Below, in pieces: positions 47,687 through 58,278 of a stretch of DNA of 64,000 nt. A program made the translations under genes and the position numbers. The DNA lies in contig CAVOXY010000014.1 of the NCBI GenBank assembly GCA_963700515.1, positions 1 through 64,000 on the forward strand, given 5' to 3'. This DNA is from JAJRVM01 sp963700515 (GTDB lineage: Bacteria; Planctomycetota; Planctomycetia; Pirellulales; Pirellulaceae). Position 1 is the first letter of the stretch. Every line of letters begins with the position of its first letter. The notes under the pieces were generated by a model, which ran no database searches, was not told where the DNA came from, and saw only the letters and a program-made list of their open reading frames with translations.

Positions 47687-48844
47687 ATGACGCCGCACCG
47701 CACGACCATCATGGCCGGCATTCCCGCGCACAATATGGCCCTTTACCACCGCATCCGGTTTCTGGTGGGGGACCCCGCCGTCCTCCTGGACGTTCCCGGC
47801 CACGGTGGCCGAAATGCGACGTTGATCTTACGCGACATTGAAATGGATCGAGCTCGAGCCCAGGCGCGTGTGGACCACGTTGCCTGCCCGGCAGACTTCG
47901 CCCCCACAAGTGGACTTTCGGGCGACCGCGAAACGGCCACCGCGCAAGCTGCAGCCGAATTTCTTCGGCGAGCGGGGATCTCCGCCGTCACAGCCGATCG
48001 CACACTTCCCCTGATTTATGCCCATGCCTTACGCGAGGCGGGCCTGGAAGTCGAATGCGATTTGGAGATGGGAGTATCCGCACGGCGGGCCAAGGACGAA
48101 GCCGAGATCGAACACTTGCGTGAAGCCCAGCGGATCACCGAAGGCGCCATGGAAATGGCATGCGGCTTGATAGCCCGAGCCACCGCCAATCGCCAGGGCG
48201 TTTTGCAGCATGAGGGGGCCCCCTTGACGTCCGAGCGAGTGCGTGCGGCAATCGACGTGTGGCTGCTGCAGCGCGGCTACACCACTCCCGGGTCGATCGT
48301 CGCCGGCGGCCCCATCGGTGCCGACTGCCACAACTATGGCACGGGCGAATTGCGTACTGGGGAGCCGGTGATTGTGGACATCTTCCCGCAGAATCGCGAG
48401 ACCCTCTACAACGGAGACTGCACCCGGACAGTCGTCCATGGTGAGATCTCCGCAACGTTGTCGAAAATGCGAACGGCCGTGGCGGCGGCAAAGGCGGCGG
48501 GGATTGCCGCCGTGCGCACGGGAATTACAGGGCAGCAGGTGCATGAAGCCACGATCGCCGTGATCCAGCAGCATGGCTTTTCCATCGGTCTGCCAGCCGC
48601 CGATGCGCCGGACTCCTACTGCGCCATGGTCCACGGCACCGGACACGGTGTGGGGTTGGAAGTCCACGAACCCCCCTTGCTCGACAAAGGCGGGCCGCCA
48701 CTGGTCGCGGGTGATGCCGTCACCGTTGAACCGGGACTCTACAGCAAGGCGATCGGAGGAGTCCGGTTGGAGGACCTTGTCGTCACGACGGACGAAGGCT
48801 GCATCAACCTCAATCGACTGCCCGAAGAGCTGACGTGGAAGTGA
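47687..48844 (+). CDS. M24-family metallopeptidase (Xaa-Pro aminopeptidase-like)
   Basis: Intact, about 385 aa. The start at 47687 (MTPHRTTIMAGIPAHNMALY) has GGAG about 9 bases upstream. The N-terminal creatinase-like domain reads FLVGDPAVLLDVPGHGGRNA. The catalytic pita-bread domain keeps the metal ligands: PVIVDIFPQNRETLYNGDCT (two Asp), HGTGHGVGLEVHEPPLL (His), VTVEPGLYSKAIGGVRLEDL (two Glu). The first Asp of the pair lies in VDIFPQ, where the family usually has DxG. Cytoplasmic; likely cleaves N-terminal residues before proline, but creatinase/prolidase relatives share these motifs. It may be in one transcript with panD. Confidence 0.85.
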   Translation: MTPHRTTIMAGIPAHNMALYHRIRFLVGDPAVLLDVPGHGGRNATLILRDIEMDRARAQARVDHVACPADFAPTSGLSGDRETATAQAAAEFLRRAGISAVTADRTLPLIYAHALREAGLEVECDLEMGVSARRAKDEAEIEHLREAQRITEGAMEMACGLIARATANRQGVLQHEGAPLTSERVRAAIDVWLLQRGYTTPGSIVAGGPIGADCHNYGTGELRTGEPVIVDIFPQNRETLYNGDCTRTVVHGEISATLSKMRTAVAAAKAAGIAAVRTGITGQQVHEATIAVIQQHGFSIGLPAADAPDSYCAMVHGTGHGVGLEVHEPPLLDKGGPPLVAGDAVTVEPGLYSKAIGGVRLEDLVVTTDEGCINLNRLPEELTWK

Positions 48845-48949
48845 CATGAGGAGCGGCTTGCGCATGATTTGCAGAGGACCGCTGAGCGGACGCAACTGGC
48901 AGTTGTAACACGTCTCGCCGACAGACAATCAGCGAGATCGTCCCCCTCG

Positions 48950-49757
48950 TCACTCACTGCACATCTCGGAGATCAATTGGCGTGCCAGGGCGGCATGCAG
49001 CACTTCTGAGACTCCCAGCGGAAACTGAGTTCTCCGTTCCACGAAGCGTGATTCCTTGGTCGCGTCGACGATATTCCGCATGCCCCGCACGATGCCGATC
49101 ATCACCGGCCCTTCACCGGGGGAACGGAGCGATTGATGCATGACCGGGCCCCCGCTGTCACCCGGCCACGACGTTGTGTCGACGAGAAATGCTGGATACG
49201 GCTTAATCGGTACCAGTGGGAAACTGGCGATCATTCCCGCTCGCAGGATGGGGAAGCCGGCGTCATTGGCTTCCGATCGTTCTGGAAAAACGGCTGAGCC
49301 GCACCGCGTCCCCCACGTGGATCTGCGCCAGCAACTCTTCCGTTGCCAGACTTGACAAAGGGAGCGCTTCGACATTGATCGACTCCGGTAGAGGAAGCAC
49401 GCCAATGTCATGCTCCGCGTGTTTCCGCCACAACTGATTTCCGTTCTCCCGTATCGAAACACGAATCTCATTGCGCCGGTATGTGCCATCGTCATTGCGC
49501 TCGCGCGACACCAGCAGGAACGAGTCTCCCTGCATCTGCTGCAATACATGGTCGGCAGTGACAAGAAATCGACGCGTCTTTCCCGCGTCGGTTTCACAAC
49601 TAACCACTGTCCCAGATGCCGTCGACGCGTCATTGGCTAACTTGTAGGTTGCCAGTACCAGTCTTTCCGCAGGCTCGTCGGCGCGAGCAAGGCAGAGAGG
49701 TACTCCGAAAACGAAACCCAGAAAAGTCACTCGTAGTATCGTGCGCACTGGGCTCAT
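48950..49757 (-). CDS. Secreted trypsin-like serine protease, one frameshift
   Basis: Signal peptide ILRVTFLGFVFGVPLCLARA. Catalytic triad of the S1/HtrA-like fold: His in FLVTADHVLQQM, Asp in KHAEHDIGVLPLPESI, and Ser in WPGDSGGPVMHQS. The frame changes once near 49285, between Asp and Ser. About 268 aa when corrected, with no PDZ domain, so it is not a full HtrA. The ATG at 49757 has GAGG only one base upstream; the in-frame GTG at 49748 has better spacing and may be the real start. Exported; the substrate is unknown. Confidence 0.8.
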
Positions 49758-50598
49758 ACCTCACAGACATCGCCATGTAATCGACTAATTTAGACCACTG
49801 ATTCAAGCCTAATCGGAGAGCCCGTTCCTGTCACGGCGCAAAACGTTTCAGCGTCCCACGGGCAATTGCATCTCTGTCATGCCGCGCTGCGTGTTCCCTG
49901 GTATTCGTGGGCGCGGAAGTACTACCGCCCGAAGGAATGAGCCCACCAGATGTTGCCACCGGTGGCTTCGCACCGCCGCCTAGGCAAGGACAGATCCTCC
50001 CTTGTTTAGGCTAACGCGGCCGTTGGCGGCAGCCAAAACGGGCGTCACAGTGTCTGATTTGCTGACTGGGACGAAGAACATGGGATGACACGAAGATCTT
50101 CTGAGCCGAGATATTTTTTTGTCATCCTATCTTTTTGTCCCTCAAATGAATCGTGTGGGAACGTCGAGGAAGGGGCAGGTGAGGACAAAAAAATCGGATG
50201 ACAAAAAAATATCTTGTTCCAGAACAGGGAACGCACCCAGAGAGTGGAGAATACGTGATGATTATGGCAACCGCCACTGGTTCTCGAGGTTTTCGCGCCC
50301 AGGGTCTACGTGTTTGTGCCGAACGCATTCTCATCACGCTCCAGGCTTGATTGGACCGTTGGCTCTGACATCTCCCCTTCCGCATTGCGCAATCCCGATT
50401 CGTTCCTCAGCGAGCGGTCGACATCCCAAACATGCGTGCACGTTACCAATTCGCACTCTGAGCCCCGGAAAAAACCCGCTTGGCCTGATCCCACGTGGCC
50501 CGGGACGTGTTAGCCTATGTATGTTGATAAGGGATCCAGGGTTCGCATCATCCATGACCTGCCACTCGCTGACAGAACAGTTTTCCAAGGGGAATCCC
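49758..50598. other. Intergenic stretch with an A/T-rich repeat related to the composite repeat
   Basis: About 840 bases without a gene. At 50075-50215 it contains two opposed copies of the aaaaaatcggatgacaaaaa word also found at the outer edges of the inverted repeat pair (18987, 25860), listed separately. Confidence 0.55.
50075..50215. repeat. Third copy of the A/T-rich edge repeat, with inverted halves
   Basis: gatatttttttgtcatccta near 50110 is close to the reverse complement of ggacaaaaaaatcggatgac near 50183, so the segment forms an imperfect inverted repeat of about 140 bases. The latter word is the same as that at 18987 and, inverted, near 25870. Confidence 0.65.
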
Positions 50599-53500
50599 AT
50601 GCCATCGAATCACGACGAACAAGACCCACATGACTCGTGGTGCCGGTCTTTTGCTGCTGGTGGCAATCGCGTTGGCGGTGTCCTCGGTCATCGCTCGCGA
50701 ACCAGGGGCAGTCGCCGTCGGCGCCACTGGTATCGTGGCTGAAGCAGGTTTAGAGAAACTAGTGGGCCAGAGAGCGGACATTGCCGCCAGCGCGTACCAG
50801 TATCGTGCCGATCGCAAACCGGAGGAGAATCCGCCCGAGAGTTGGCTGGCCCTCATGCACTACGCCCACCTCCCGCTCAACAAACCCCTGGATGTGACGT
50901 CCCCGGTGTTGCAACAAGTCCTGTGTGGACTGTTGTGGGAAGAGATACGTCCCGTCTGGAAACTGGAGTTGACCTGGACCGCGGGCGCGGGCCGCCGACC
51001 TGCACCCGAAGATCTCGTAATCACGACGCTGGACCCTCTCACGACCGCCAGTTCCTGGTGGAACAATCTGACCGCGGCGTCAAAGACCGTCACACCGACT
51101 GTCTCCGCCGACGGAACCCGTTTTTTGTATGACTTGCAGACGAACACCTGCGGCATCGTCATCAGTGTCGGTGATGGGAAACTCGCTGCCGACTTCACGG
51201 CACCGGCGGTTCGCGTGCTGGTGGCGGACACTTGGAAAAAGATGGATTTCGAAATTGAGTGGGGATATGACCAGCAGACGGTCGGCAAAGACTACAGCGG
51301 GAGAATCGAAGTCTATGACGGCCGCGTGGCCCGGCTCAGTCCGCTCAGCGATGACGGCGGAACCACGATCACGACGCCGCGCTCGTGGCGTTCTCCAAGC
51401 ACGTCCCTTTCACGCCGAGGCGTGTCGGGCAGTCTGTTGTACATGGGAACATCAAAGTGGCGGCGGACGCAGCCGTACACCAGCCAGCGGGACGATGTCG
51501 CTCGCACGATCGTCACGGTCTGGACCGAGTCCGGGAATTTTTCGTTTCTGGCAGCGGACCTGGAAAACGGGCCGATTCTGGCGCCCGAATACGGATTCTT
51601 TGTGCGCCGGACTTCTCCGCTGCCACCTCCGGAGGCCGAGGCGGCACAAGACCTGCGCGTGCCGCGATTCCTGCTCGCCGAGAAGATGCTCGACATCGCC
51701 GGCAGCCGGGATCTGTTGGGTTGGGGGAGCGATGCTACGCCCTGGTTCGGCGGTAACCCGACGGACACGGCGGTTTCCGTGCAAGGTATTACCGTTCCGG
51801 CCCGGAGTCTCGCCATGCATCCAGGGCCGACAGACGATGTGGGTGTCGGGTGGCGCAGTCCGATCGAAGGGATCGTGAAAGTCACGGCGAGCGTGGCGCA
51901 TGGTCAGAATGGCAGCAACGGTATCGATTGGTGGATTGCGCGGGAAACCACGGACGCAGCGGACCACACTTGCCAGCGGCACGACGGACGGGCATGCCGC
52001 GGTGACGATCACGGCCGATACGGCGGCGCAGGAATTGGGCCAAGTCAGCGTCACGCCTGGCGACATGATCTCGTTGGTCGTAGGTCCCAAGGGTGCGCAT
52101 CCGTGCGATACGACGATCATTTCGTTGGAGATCGCTCGAGGTGGGCGGGCAGTGCGCGGAACTGGAATCTGACGCAGGACGTGCTCAGCACATTGCACGC
52201 CGGCAATCCTCACGCCGATAGTCAGGACCATGCGGAGGTCTGGCATTTCTACCGGGAAGAGTCATCCGCGTCATCGCCTGGATTCCCGTCGCAACCACCC
52301 ATTGCGTTGGCCTCGCAGGCCACCAGCGCCCGGGAGTTCCTTCAGGAACTCCAGGCCAGACAGCTGACCACGATCCGCCAACAAATTCGCGCGCATGAGG
52401 AGCAGACCTGGGAGGGTGCGGTCACGGCATTTCACAGCGGCACCCTGCCGCCACACCCCACACCTCCGCCGGGATTCGAGCCGAAGATGCAAGTACGAGG
52501 TTCCGTGCCAACGTCTGACGGCCCAGTGGAACCTGGGAGCCTGGCATCTGCTGCGGCACGCACAGCAGACACCCGCAGACCGGACGTCTGTGGTTCAACG
52601 ACCATCCCTACGGCATCCTGGCGCCGAGACCTACATGGTCCTGGCGGCACTGGATCTGATGGGTTCGCACAAGGCGGCCGAGGACGGGTTCGACCAGTGG
52701 GTATCGCTGCCGATGGACCCCAATTCCACGGGACATCACGCTTGGGCGCTGCCGGACCGTCCCAATGGGCTCTTCTCCGAGGGACATGGCTGCCTCACCC
52801 ATGCGGTAGGCCCTCCGGGTGCCGGCGGCCACATGGACGGCGTCCACGCGTTCGGCCCCGGTTCCATCGGCTGGGCGCTGACCGAGCATTACTGGTTGAC
52901 CGGTGACCAGGAGTGGCTCAGAGCCTCTGCGCCGCGGATCACCGCCAATGCCCAATGGATGTTGCGTCAGCGTCGTTTGGTCACGGGTATGGTTCCGGGT
53001 GGCGAGCGGCTGTGGTGCAAGGGACTGCAGCCGGCGCTGCAAGTGACGCCCGACAGCGGCGGATTGTGGATGCAATTCTACGAATGCGAAGCCTACTACT
53101 GGGTCTCCGTGATGCGTCTGGCGGCGACGCTTGCGGCAGTCGATCCGGCCGCTGGTGAGCAGCTCATGGCCGAGGCCGAAGATTATCGCAAAGACCTGCA
53201 AGCTGCTGTCGAACGATCCATCGCGCTCTCGCCGGTCGTTCAGGTGCGCGACGGTACGTTCCACACCGTCATTCCCTTCGCCTGTTACGTGCGCGGTTTG
53301 GCGACCGGTGCCTGGGGCTGGCAGCGGGACGGCTCGGGCGCCCACGTCGGGCCGTTGTATTGGGAGACGGTCCAGTCGGCGGCGGCGTTGATCAGCCCGG
53401 CTGGCTTATTGTCCCCGGATGATGTGCGGCGTGCAGGGATACCTCGACGTACTGGAGGATCGGCTGCTCTTGGAGAACGCAAATGTCGGTGAGCCGAGAC

Positions 53501-54070
53501 TGGTTCCTTGCCGGCTGGCAGTATCAGGGTGGACTGGAACGTACCTCGAACATGCACCTGGCCGCCGACGACATTCCCGGTTTCCTGCGTTCCTTTCTCA
53601 ATTGCTATGCCATCGATATCCTCCCCGCTGACGGTTACGTGTTCAACGAGCACGCGACGCGCGGTCCGCCGGACAAGATCTTCGAGGAGGCAGCGTTCCT
53701 GGAGCGTTTTCGTAACCTGCTGGTGATGGAGGAGGGCGATACGCTCTGGCTCGCCCGGGGTACACCGCGCGCCTGGCTGGAACAAGGCCAGCAGATCACG
53801 GTGAAGAACGCACCAACGCATTTTGGGACGATCGCCTACGAAATCGTCTCCGATGTGGACCACGGCACCATTACCGCCACGGTGGAACTGCCTGCGCAGC
53901 GTACGCCCAAGATGGTGCGATTGCGACTGCGACACCCTACCGCGGCACCGATTGACGGTGTCACCGTTAATGGTCAGGCGTGGACCGGCTTTGACCCCGA
54001 CAAAGAGACGATCGACCTGCATGGGCTGACCGGCAAAGTCGTCGTGCAAGCCGCGTACCAGCCAATGTAG
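50599..54070 (+). CDS. Secreted glycosidase-like protein with (alpha/alpha)-barrel centre, heavily frameshifted
   Basis: The ATG at 50599 follows aagggg. One frame over, the ATG at 50630 starts a signal peptide (MTRGAGLLLLVAIALAVSSV), so an indel near the start is likely. The N-terminal part contains the beta-rich segments VLVADTWKKMDFEIEWGYDQ and WTESGNFSFLAADLENGPIL. The centre looks like a six-hairpin glycosidase: YGILAPETYMVLAALDLMGS, FGPGSIGWALTEHYWLTGDQ, WLRASAPRITANAQWMLRQR and QFYECEAYYWVSVMRLAATL. The end is a beta-sandwich (ATVELPAQRTPKMVRLRLRH, GVTVNGQAWTGFDPDKETID). At least six frame changes occur (near 51955, 52145, 52495, 52600, 53430, 53480). About 1,150 aa when corrected. No GH family or catalytic residue can be assigned. 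Confidence 0.65.
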
Positions 54071-54148
54071 AACGGAATTCATTCCGTTTGTGCAGCTCCC
54101 ATCGCTCCCCACTTCCCCTACGTAGAACGGAATTCATTCCGTTTGTGC
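54067..54148. repeat. Direct duplication of a palindromic word
   Basis: gtagaacggaattcattccg occurs at 54067 and 54122, each continuing tttgtgc. Each copy contains the palindrome aacggaat-tc-attccgtt. Both follow the stop codon of the glycosidase-like gene. Confidence 0.75.
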
Positions 54149-54372
54149 CGATCGACTCAGCACCGCGTCTGCCGACAACAACGACGCAGGCGGAGGCGGT
54201 CCGCGTTTGGATTGACCTGATGAAGTCGGCTGACAAGCTGCTCTTGGCTGGCCTGGTTCGAGAAGTCGGCCGGAGTTGGCTCGGGAGTCGTACCGGCGCT
54301 GGCATGCGGAGCAGTCTGGGCCGCAGCGAACATCTGATGCGGCTGGCATCAGGCTGCGCGCGAGGAGAATAA
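54145..54372 (+). CDS. Small unrecognised protein, probably frameshifted
   Basis: One frame reads AEAVRVWIDLMKSADKLLLA and GLVREVG. One base over near 54275, the sequence continues LARESYRRWHAEQSG. Joined, the pieces resemble a small helical protein type seen in planctomycetes, but I cannot name a family. It has only a weak GTG start (54145) and overlaps the 3' end of the histidine kinase gene on the other strand, so it could be spurious. Confidence 0.3.
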   Translation: MPIDSAPRLPTTTTQAEAVRVWIDLMKSADKLLLAGLVREVGRSWLGSRTGAGMRSSLGRSEHLMRLASGCARGE

Positions 54373-56980
54373 ATCTACATTTGAGAACCGCGTCACGACC
54401 TCTTCGATCGTCTCAAACAGTTCTTTGGCCCGAACCGGCTTGGCCACATAGCCGTCCATGCCAGCGGCGAGACAGCGCTCTCGGTCCCCCTTCATGGCAT
54501 GCGCCGTCATGGCGACGATGGGGAGATGCCCGCCGACATTCTTTTCATGGCTCCGGATGGCTTGAGTGGCTTCCAGGCCATCCAACTCGGGCATCTGCAC
54601 ATCCATCAGAACGAGGTCGTATTTCTTCGACAGTGCGGCCGCCACCGCCTCTCGGCCGTTGACCACCACATCGACCTGGTGGCCGTGCTTCTCGAGCAAT
54701 CCGACCGCGAGTCGCTGATTGACCAGGCTGTCTTCAGCCAATAGCAGTCGTAGCGAACGACGGAGACCTGCGGCCCCAAGCTTTTCATCGATCTCGGCCG
54801 CGTCAGCCGGAGCGGTGATACCGAGCGCCGAGGCAATGGCGTCGAACAGTTCCGACTGCTTCACTGGCTTGAGCAAATACGACGCGATGCCCAGTTCGCC
54901 ACAACGCGCAATGTCTCCCGATCTCCCTCCTGACGTCAACATCATGATGAGGGTGCTTCCCAGGTCCGGATCACTCTTGATTTGTTGCGCGAGGGCGAAT
55001 CCGTCCAGTTCGGGCATGTTGGCGTCGGTCAGGACGAGATCAAAAGGGAGACGTCTCACGTGCGCGGCTGCGCAACGCTGCCAGCGCCTCCGGTACGGAC
55101 GGCACCGCGACGGGAAGCATGCGCCAGTTCGTCAGCATCTCCGCCAAGATCAGCCGGTTGGTGGCGTTATCGTCCACGATCAGGACCCGAATACCCTCGG
55201 CGGCCTCGCGGGGCCGATGACGCACGGAAGCGGGGGCCGCTGCGGCAACTCCCAATCGCACCGTGAAATGAAAAGTGCTCCCGCGACCAACCTCACTCTC
55301 CACCCAGATTCTGCCCCCCATCGCCTGGACCAGACGGGACGAAATCGCTAAGCCCAGGCCCGTGCCGCCATGCCGGCGAGTGGTCGAGTTGTCGGCCTGC
55401 TCAAAGGCATTGAAAATCGCGTCTTGCTTGTCGGGGGCAATACCGATGCCACTATCAATTACCGAACAACACAGTATCGCCTGTTCTGCGTTCTTCTCGA
55501 GGCAGTCGACACGCAACAGGACTTCCCCCGCATCGGTAAATTTGACGGCATTCCCGACCAGATTCACCACAACTTGCCGCAGGCGGTTCGCGTCACCAAT
55601 CAGCCATTCGGGCACGGCGGGTCGGATCTGGCAGACCAGTTCCAGATTCTTTGAGTGTGCGCGCGCAAGCCAAGCGACTTCATCGTATCCCCAAGGATTT
55701 CGCGAATTTCAAAGACGATCCGCTCCAATTCGAGTTTACCGGCCTCCACCTTGGAGAAATCGAGGATGTCGTTGATCACGGTCAACAGCGATTCACTCGA
55801 GTCGCGAACCATTTTCAGGTAATCGCGCTGCGTTTCGGTCAGCGGTGTGTCGAGCACCAGTTCCGTCATGCCAATGACCGCATTCATCGGCGTCCGAATT
55901 TCGTGGCTCATGTTGGCCAGAAAATCGCTCTTGGCACGACTGGCCGCTTCGGCCTCCTGCATGGCGGCCTGCAGCCGCGACTCAGCCTCTTTCCGGCGAG
56001 TGATATCGCGAGAGATGCCAAACGTGCCGACAATCTCACCATCGGGACTGTACAACGGCACTTTGTCGGTCAACACCCAGGTGACTGTGCCGTCCGGCCA
56101 GACCTGATCCTCCTCGGTGTCGACAGTGAGTCGTCCCGTTCGCATGATCTCCTGTTCATCCGCCAGGTACTTGCTGGCTCGCTCGGCATCGTAGAGATCG
56201 AAATCCGATTTGCCGACAGCCTCCGCCGGGTCCGACATCCCATAGTAGTTGGGCCAGTGCTTTGCTGATGCGAATGAAGCGACTCTGCGCATCCTTGAAA
56301 AAGATGAAATCAGGTGCGTGTTCCATGAGCGTCGAGAGCAAGAAGCGTTCCTGCGCCAGGTCCTTCTCGGCTCGCCGTCGCTCGTCAATCTCGCGCTTGA
56401 GCACTTCGTTCGCCGCCGCCAACTCAGCCGTCCGCTCCTTGACACGCTGCTCGAGTTTCTCCTGGGCATCGCGCAGGGCCTGTTCCACTTGCTTGCGCTG
56501 ACTGATATCGCGCACCACGGCCTGCAGAATGCTCCCTCCTTGGAGATCGACGCGAGCCAACAGTACGTCGGCCATGAATTCCGTACCGTCCACGCGACGG
56601 TGTAGCCATTCGAAGCGAGCCATTCCGTTACGAAACGCATCGGCGATCCGCGCATTGGCGGCCGTGAGTGAGTCGGTTCCGTCCGGCTGCTGCGGTGGCG
56701 ACACTTCGCTGGGATGTTTGGCAATGAATTCCTCACGGGTGCGGCAGGCGAAGAGCCGCAGGGTGGCTTCATTGCACTCGAGGAACCCCGTCTCCCCGAG
56801 CAACATGATGGCATCACCGGTCGACTCGAATAGCTCCCGATATTTCACTTCCGTGTCGCGGATCGCCTGCGGCGTCCGCTGCTGCGTGCTACCGCGCTCC
56901 GCAATTTCGCGTTCCCGTTCAGAGACTCTCGGATCCGGCGGCGCTGGCTCCCCTGATTCGGAATGTCCCTTCTCGGTCAT
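54349..56980 (-). CDS. Hybrid sensor histidine kinase (PAS-PAS-HisKA-HATPase-REC-REC), frameshifted
   Basis: Start at 56980 (MTEKGHSESGEPAPPDPRVS), with GGAGGAG about 11 bases upstream. Domains in order: PAS 1 (YRELFESTGDAIMLLGETGF), a coiled coil (EKLEQRVKERTAELAAANEV), PAS 2 (LMEHAPDFIFFKDAQSRFIR ... GTFGISRDITRRKEAESRLQ), HisKA with the phospho-His in FLANMSHEIRTPMNAVIGMT, HATPase (RLRQVVVNLVGNAVKFTDAG, DSGIGIAPDKQDAIFNAFEQ, GTGLGLAISSRLVQAMGG), REC 1 (IRVLIVDDNATNRLILAEML, LVLTDANMPELDGF), and REC 2 (RLLLAEDSLVNQRLAVGLLE, LVLMDVQMPELDGLEATQAI). Frame changes near 56230, 55635 and 55060; corrected length about 875 aa. There is no transmembrane segment, so it is a cytoplasmic sensor; no response-regulator partner is adjacent. 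Confidence 0.9.
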
Positions 56981-58278
56981 GAGAACTCGGTCTCCTCCCG
57001 GTCTCCTCCGCATGCTGCGCGGGATACGCCGGCTCTTGATTGCGCAACAACTCCACCACCCTCCTGAGTGGTCCTCGACAGTTTCCAGAACAGCCAGTGC
57101 CGGTACGGAGTGTGGCTGCATCTGTTACGCGTTTTGGGCGCCCTCGTGATGACAGGGGCCCAATATACCACCCAGCCGCGTCTATTCTACCAAGTTGCCT
57201 GTATGAAGGGGAAGATTTGGCGGCAAAACCGTGTAAGATTCCCTGGTCGCCGTTGTGTATTTCATAGCAGCTGACTGGCAGCAGTGGTGGGCCGAGCGTC
57301 GAGCCCGGCGCCGGTCCCGCCGCGTAGCGGCGCAAGAACGGGTACGCGGTCCACCACTACGACGCGGTCGTGCCGGACGGTTGCCATCAGCCGGCACGTG
57401 GCCACGACCGCCAGCACACCGCGCGTCGCCTCATGTGGCGTGGCATGCGTCGACTCTGGCACACCGTTGTCGTGAAGACATCCGTGGTTGACGCACCGAA
57501 TCAGCTGTCGAGCCGCCACGCGAACTGGCTCCGCGCGCCGCCAGTGTCGCTCGAGGTTGGCTATGTCCTCGACGCTCGCTCAGCCTGGCACCCTGGGAGG
57601 TGGTGAGCGGCGGTGTGCTTCAGCACTGGCTCCGCTCGCGGTCAGTGTTTTTCGATGTTGGCTAGTTTTCGACGCTCGCTCAGCCAGTGGCACCCGGCGC
57701 ACACGGTCGCGGTGTTCGCCACCCCTTTGTGCTCGCTACGCCATCGCTCATTCCGCATTCCGCATTCGTTCGCGGGGAAGGCTGGCCAAGGGGACGGAAA
57801 GCCGCCCGCCAGCCAACGCCACGCGTGTTCGCATGCTGCTGCCTCGAATATGGCCGCGCGTCCGCGTCTAGCCACGAGAAATCCTGAAGCGCCCTTCTCG
57901 TGGTTGGCCAAGTCTTGTACGCTCGCTCAGCCGATGGCACCCTGGGAGGTGGTGAGCGGGGGTGTGCTTCAGCACTGGCTCCGCTCGCGGTCAGTGTTTT
58001 TCGATGTTGGCTAGTTTTCGACGCTCGCTCAGCCAGTGGCACCCGGCACCACGGGGAGGTGGTACGTGAATAGCCGCTTCAGCACTGGCTCCGCTCGCGG
58101 TCAGTGTTTTTCGATGTTGGCTAGTTTTCGACGCTCGCTCAGCCAGTGGCACCCGGCACCACGGGGAGGTGGTACGTGAATAGCCGCTTCAGCACTGGCT
58201 CCGCTCGCGGTCAGTGTCTCTCGATGTTAGCTGTGATTTCGACGCTCGCTCAGGAAAGTGGCACACAGTATCCCAGGA
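56981..58278. other. Long intergenic stretch with tandem repeats
   Basis: About 1.3 kb without a supported gene. The second half contains the 110-bp direct repeats at 57618-58250. Open frames here are created by the repeats or lack any motif. Confidence 0.55.
57618..58250. repeat. 110-bp tandem repeats plus one separate copy
   Basis: The word cttcagcactggctccgctc begins at 57618, 57967, 58077 and 58187. The last three are spaced exactly 110 bases. Each copy continues with cgcggtcagtg, a segment ending gacgctcgctcag, and cagtggcaccc. The first copy is followed by unrelated sequence before the array proper. As 110 is not a multiple of 3, it is not coding. Confidence 0.88.
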
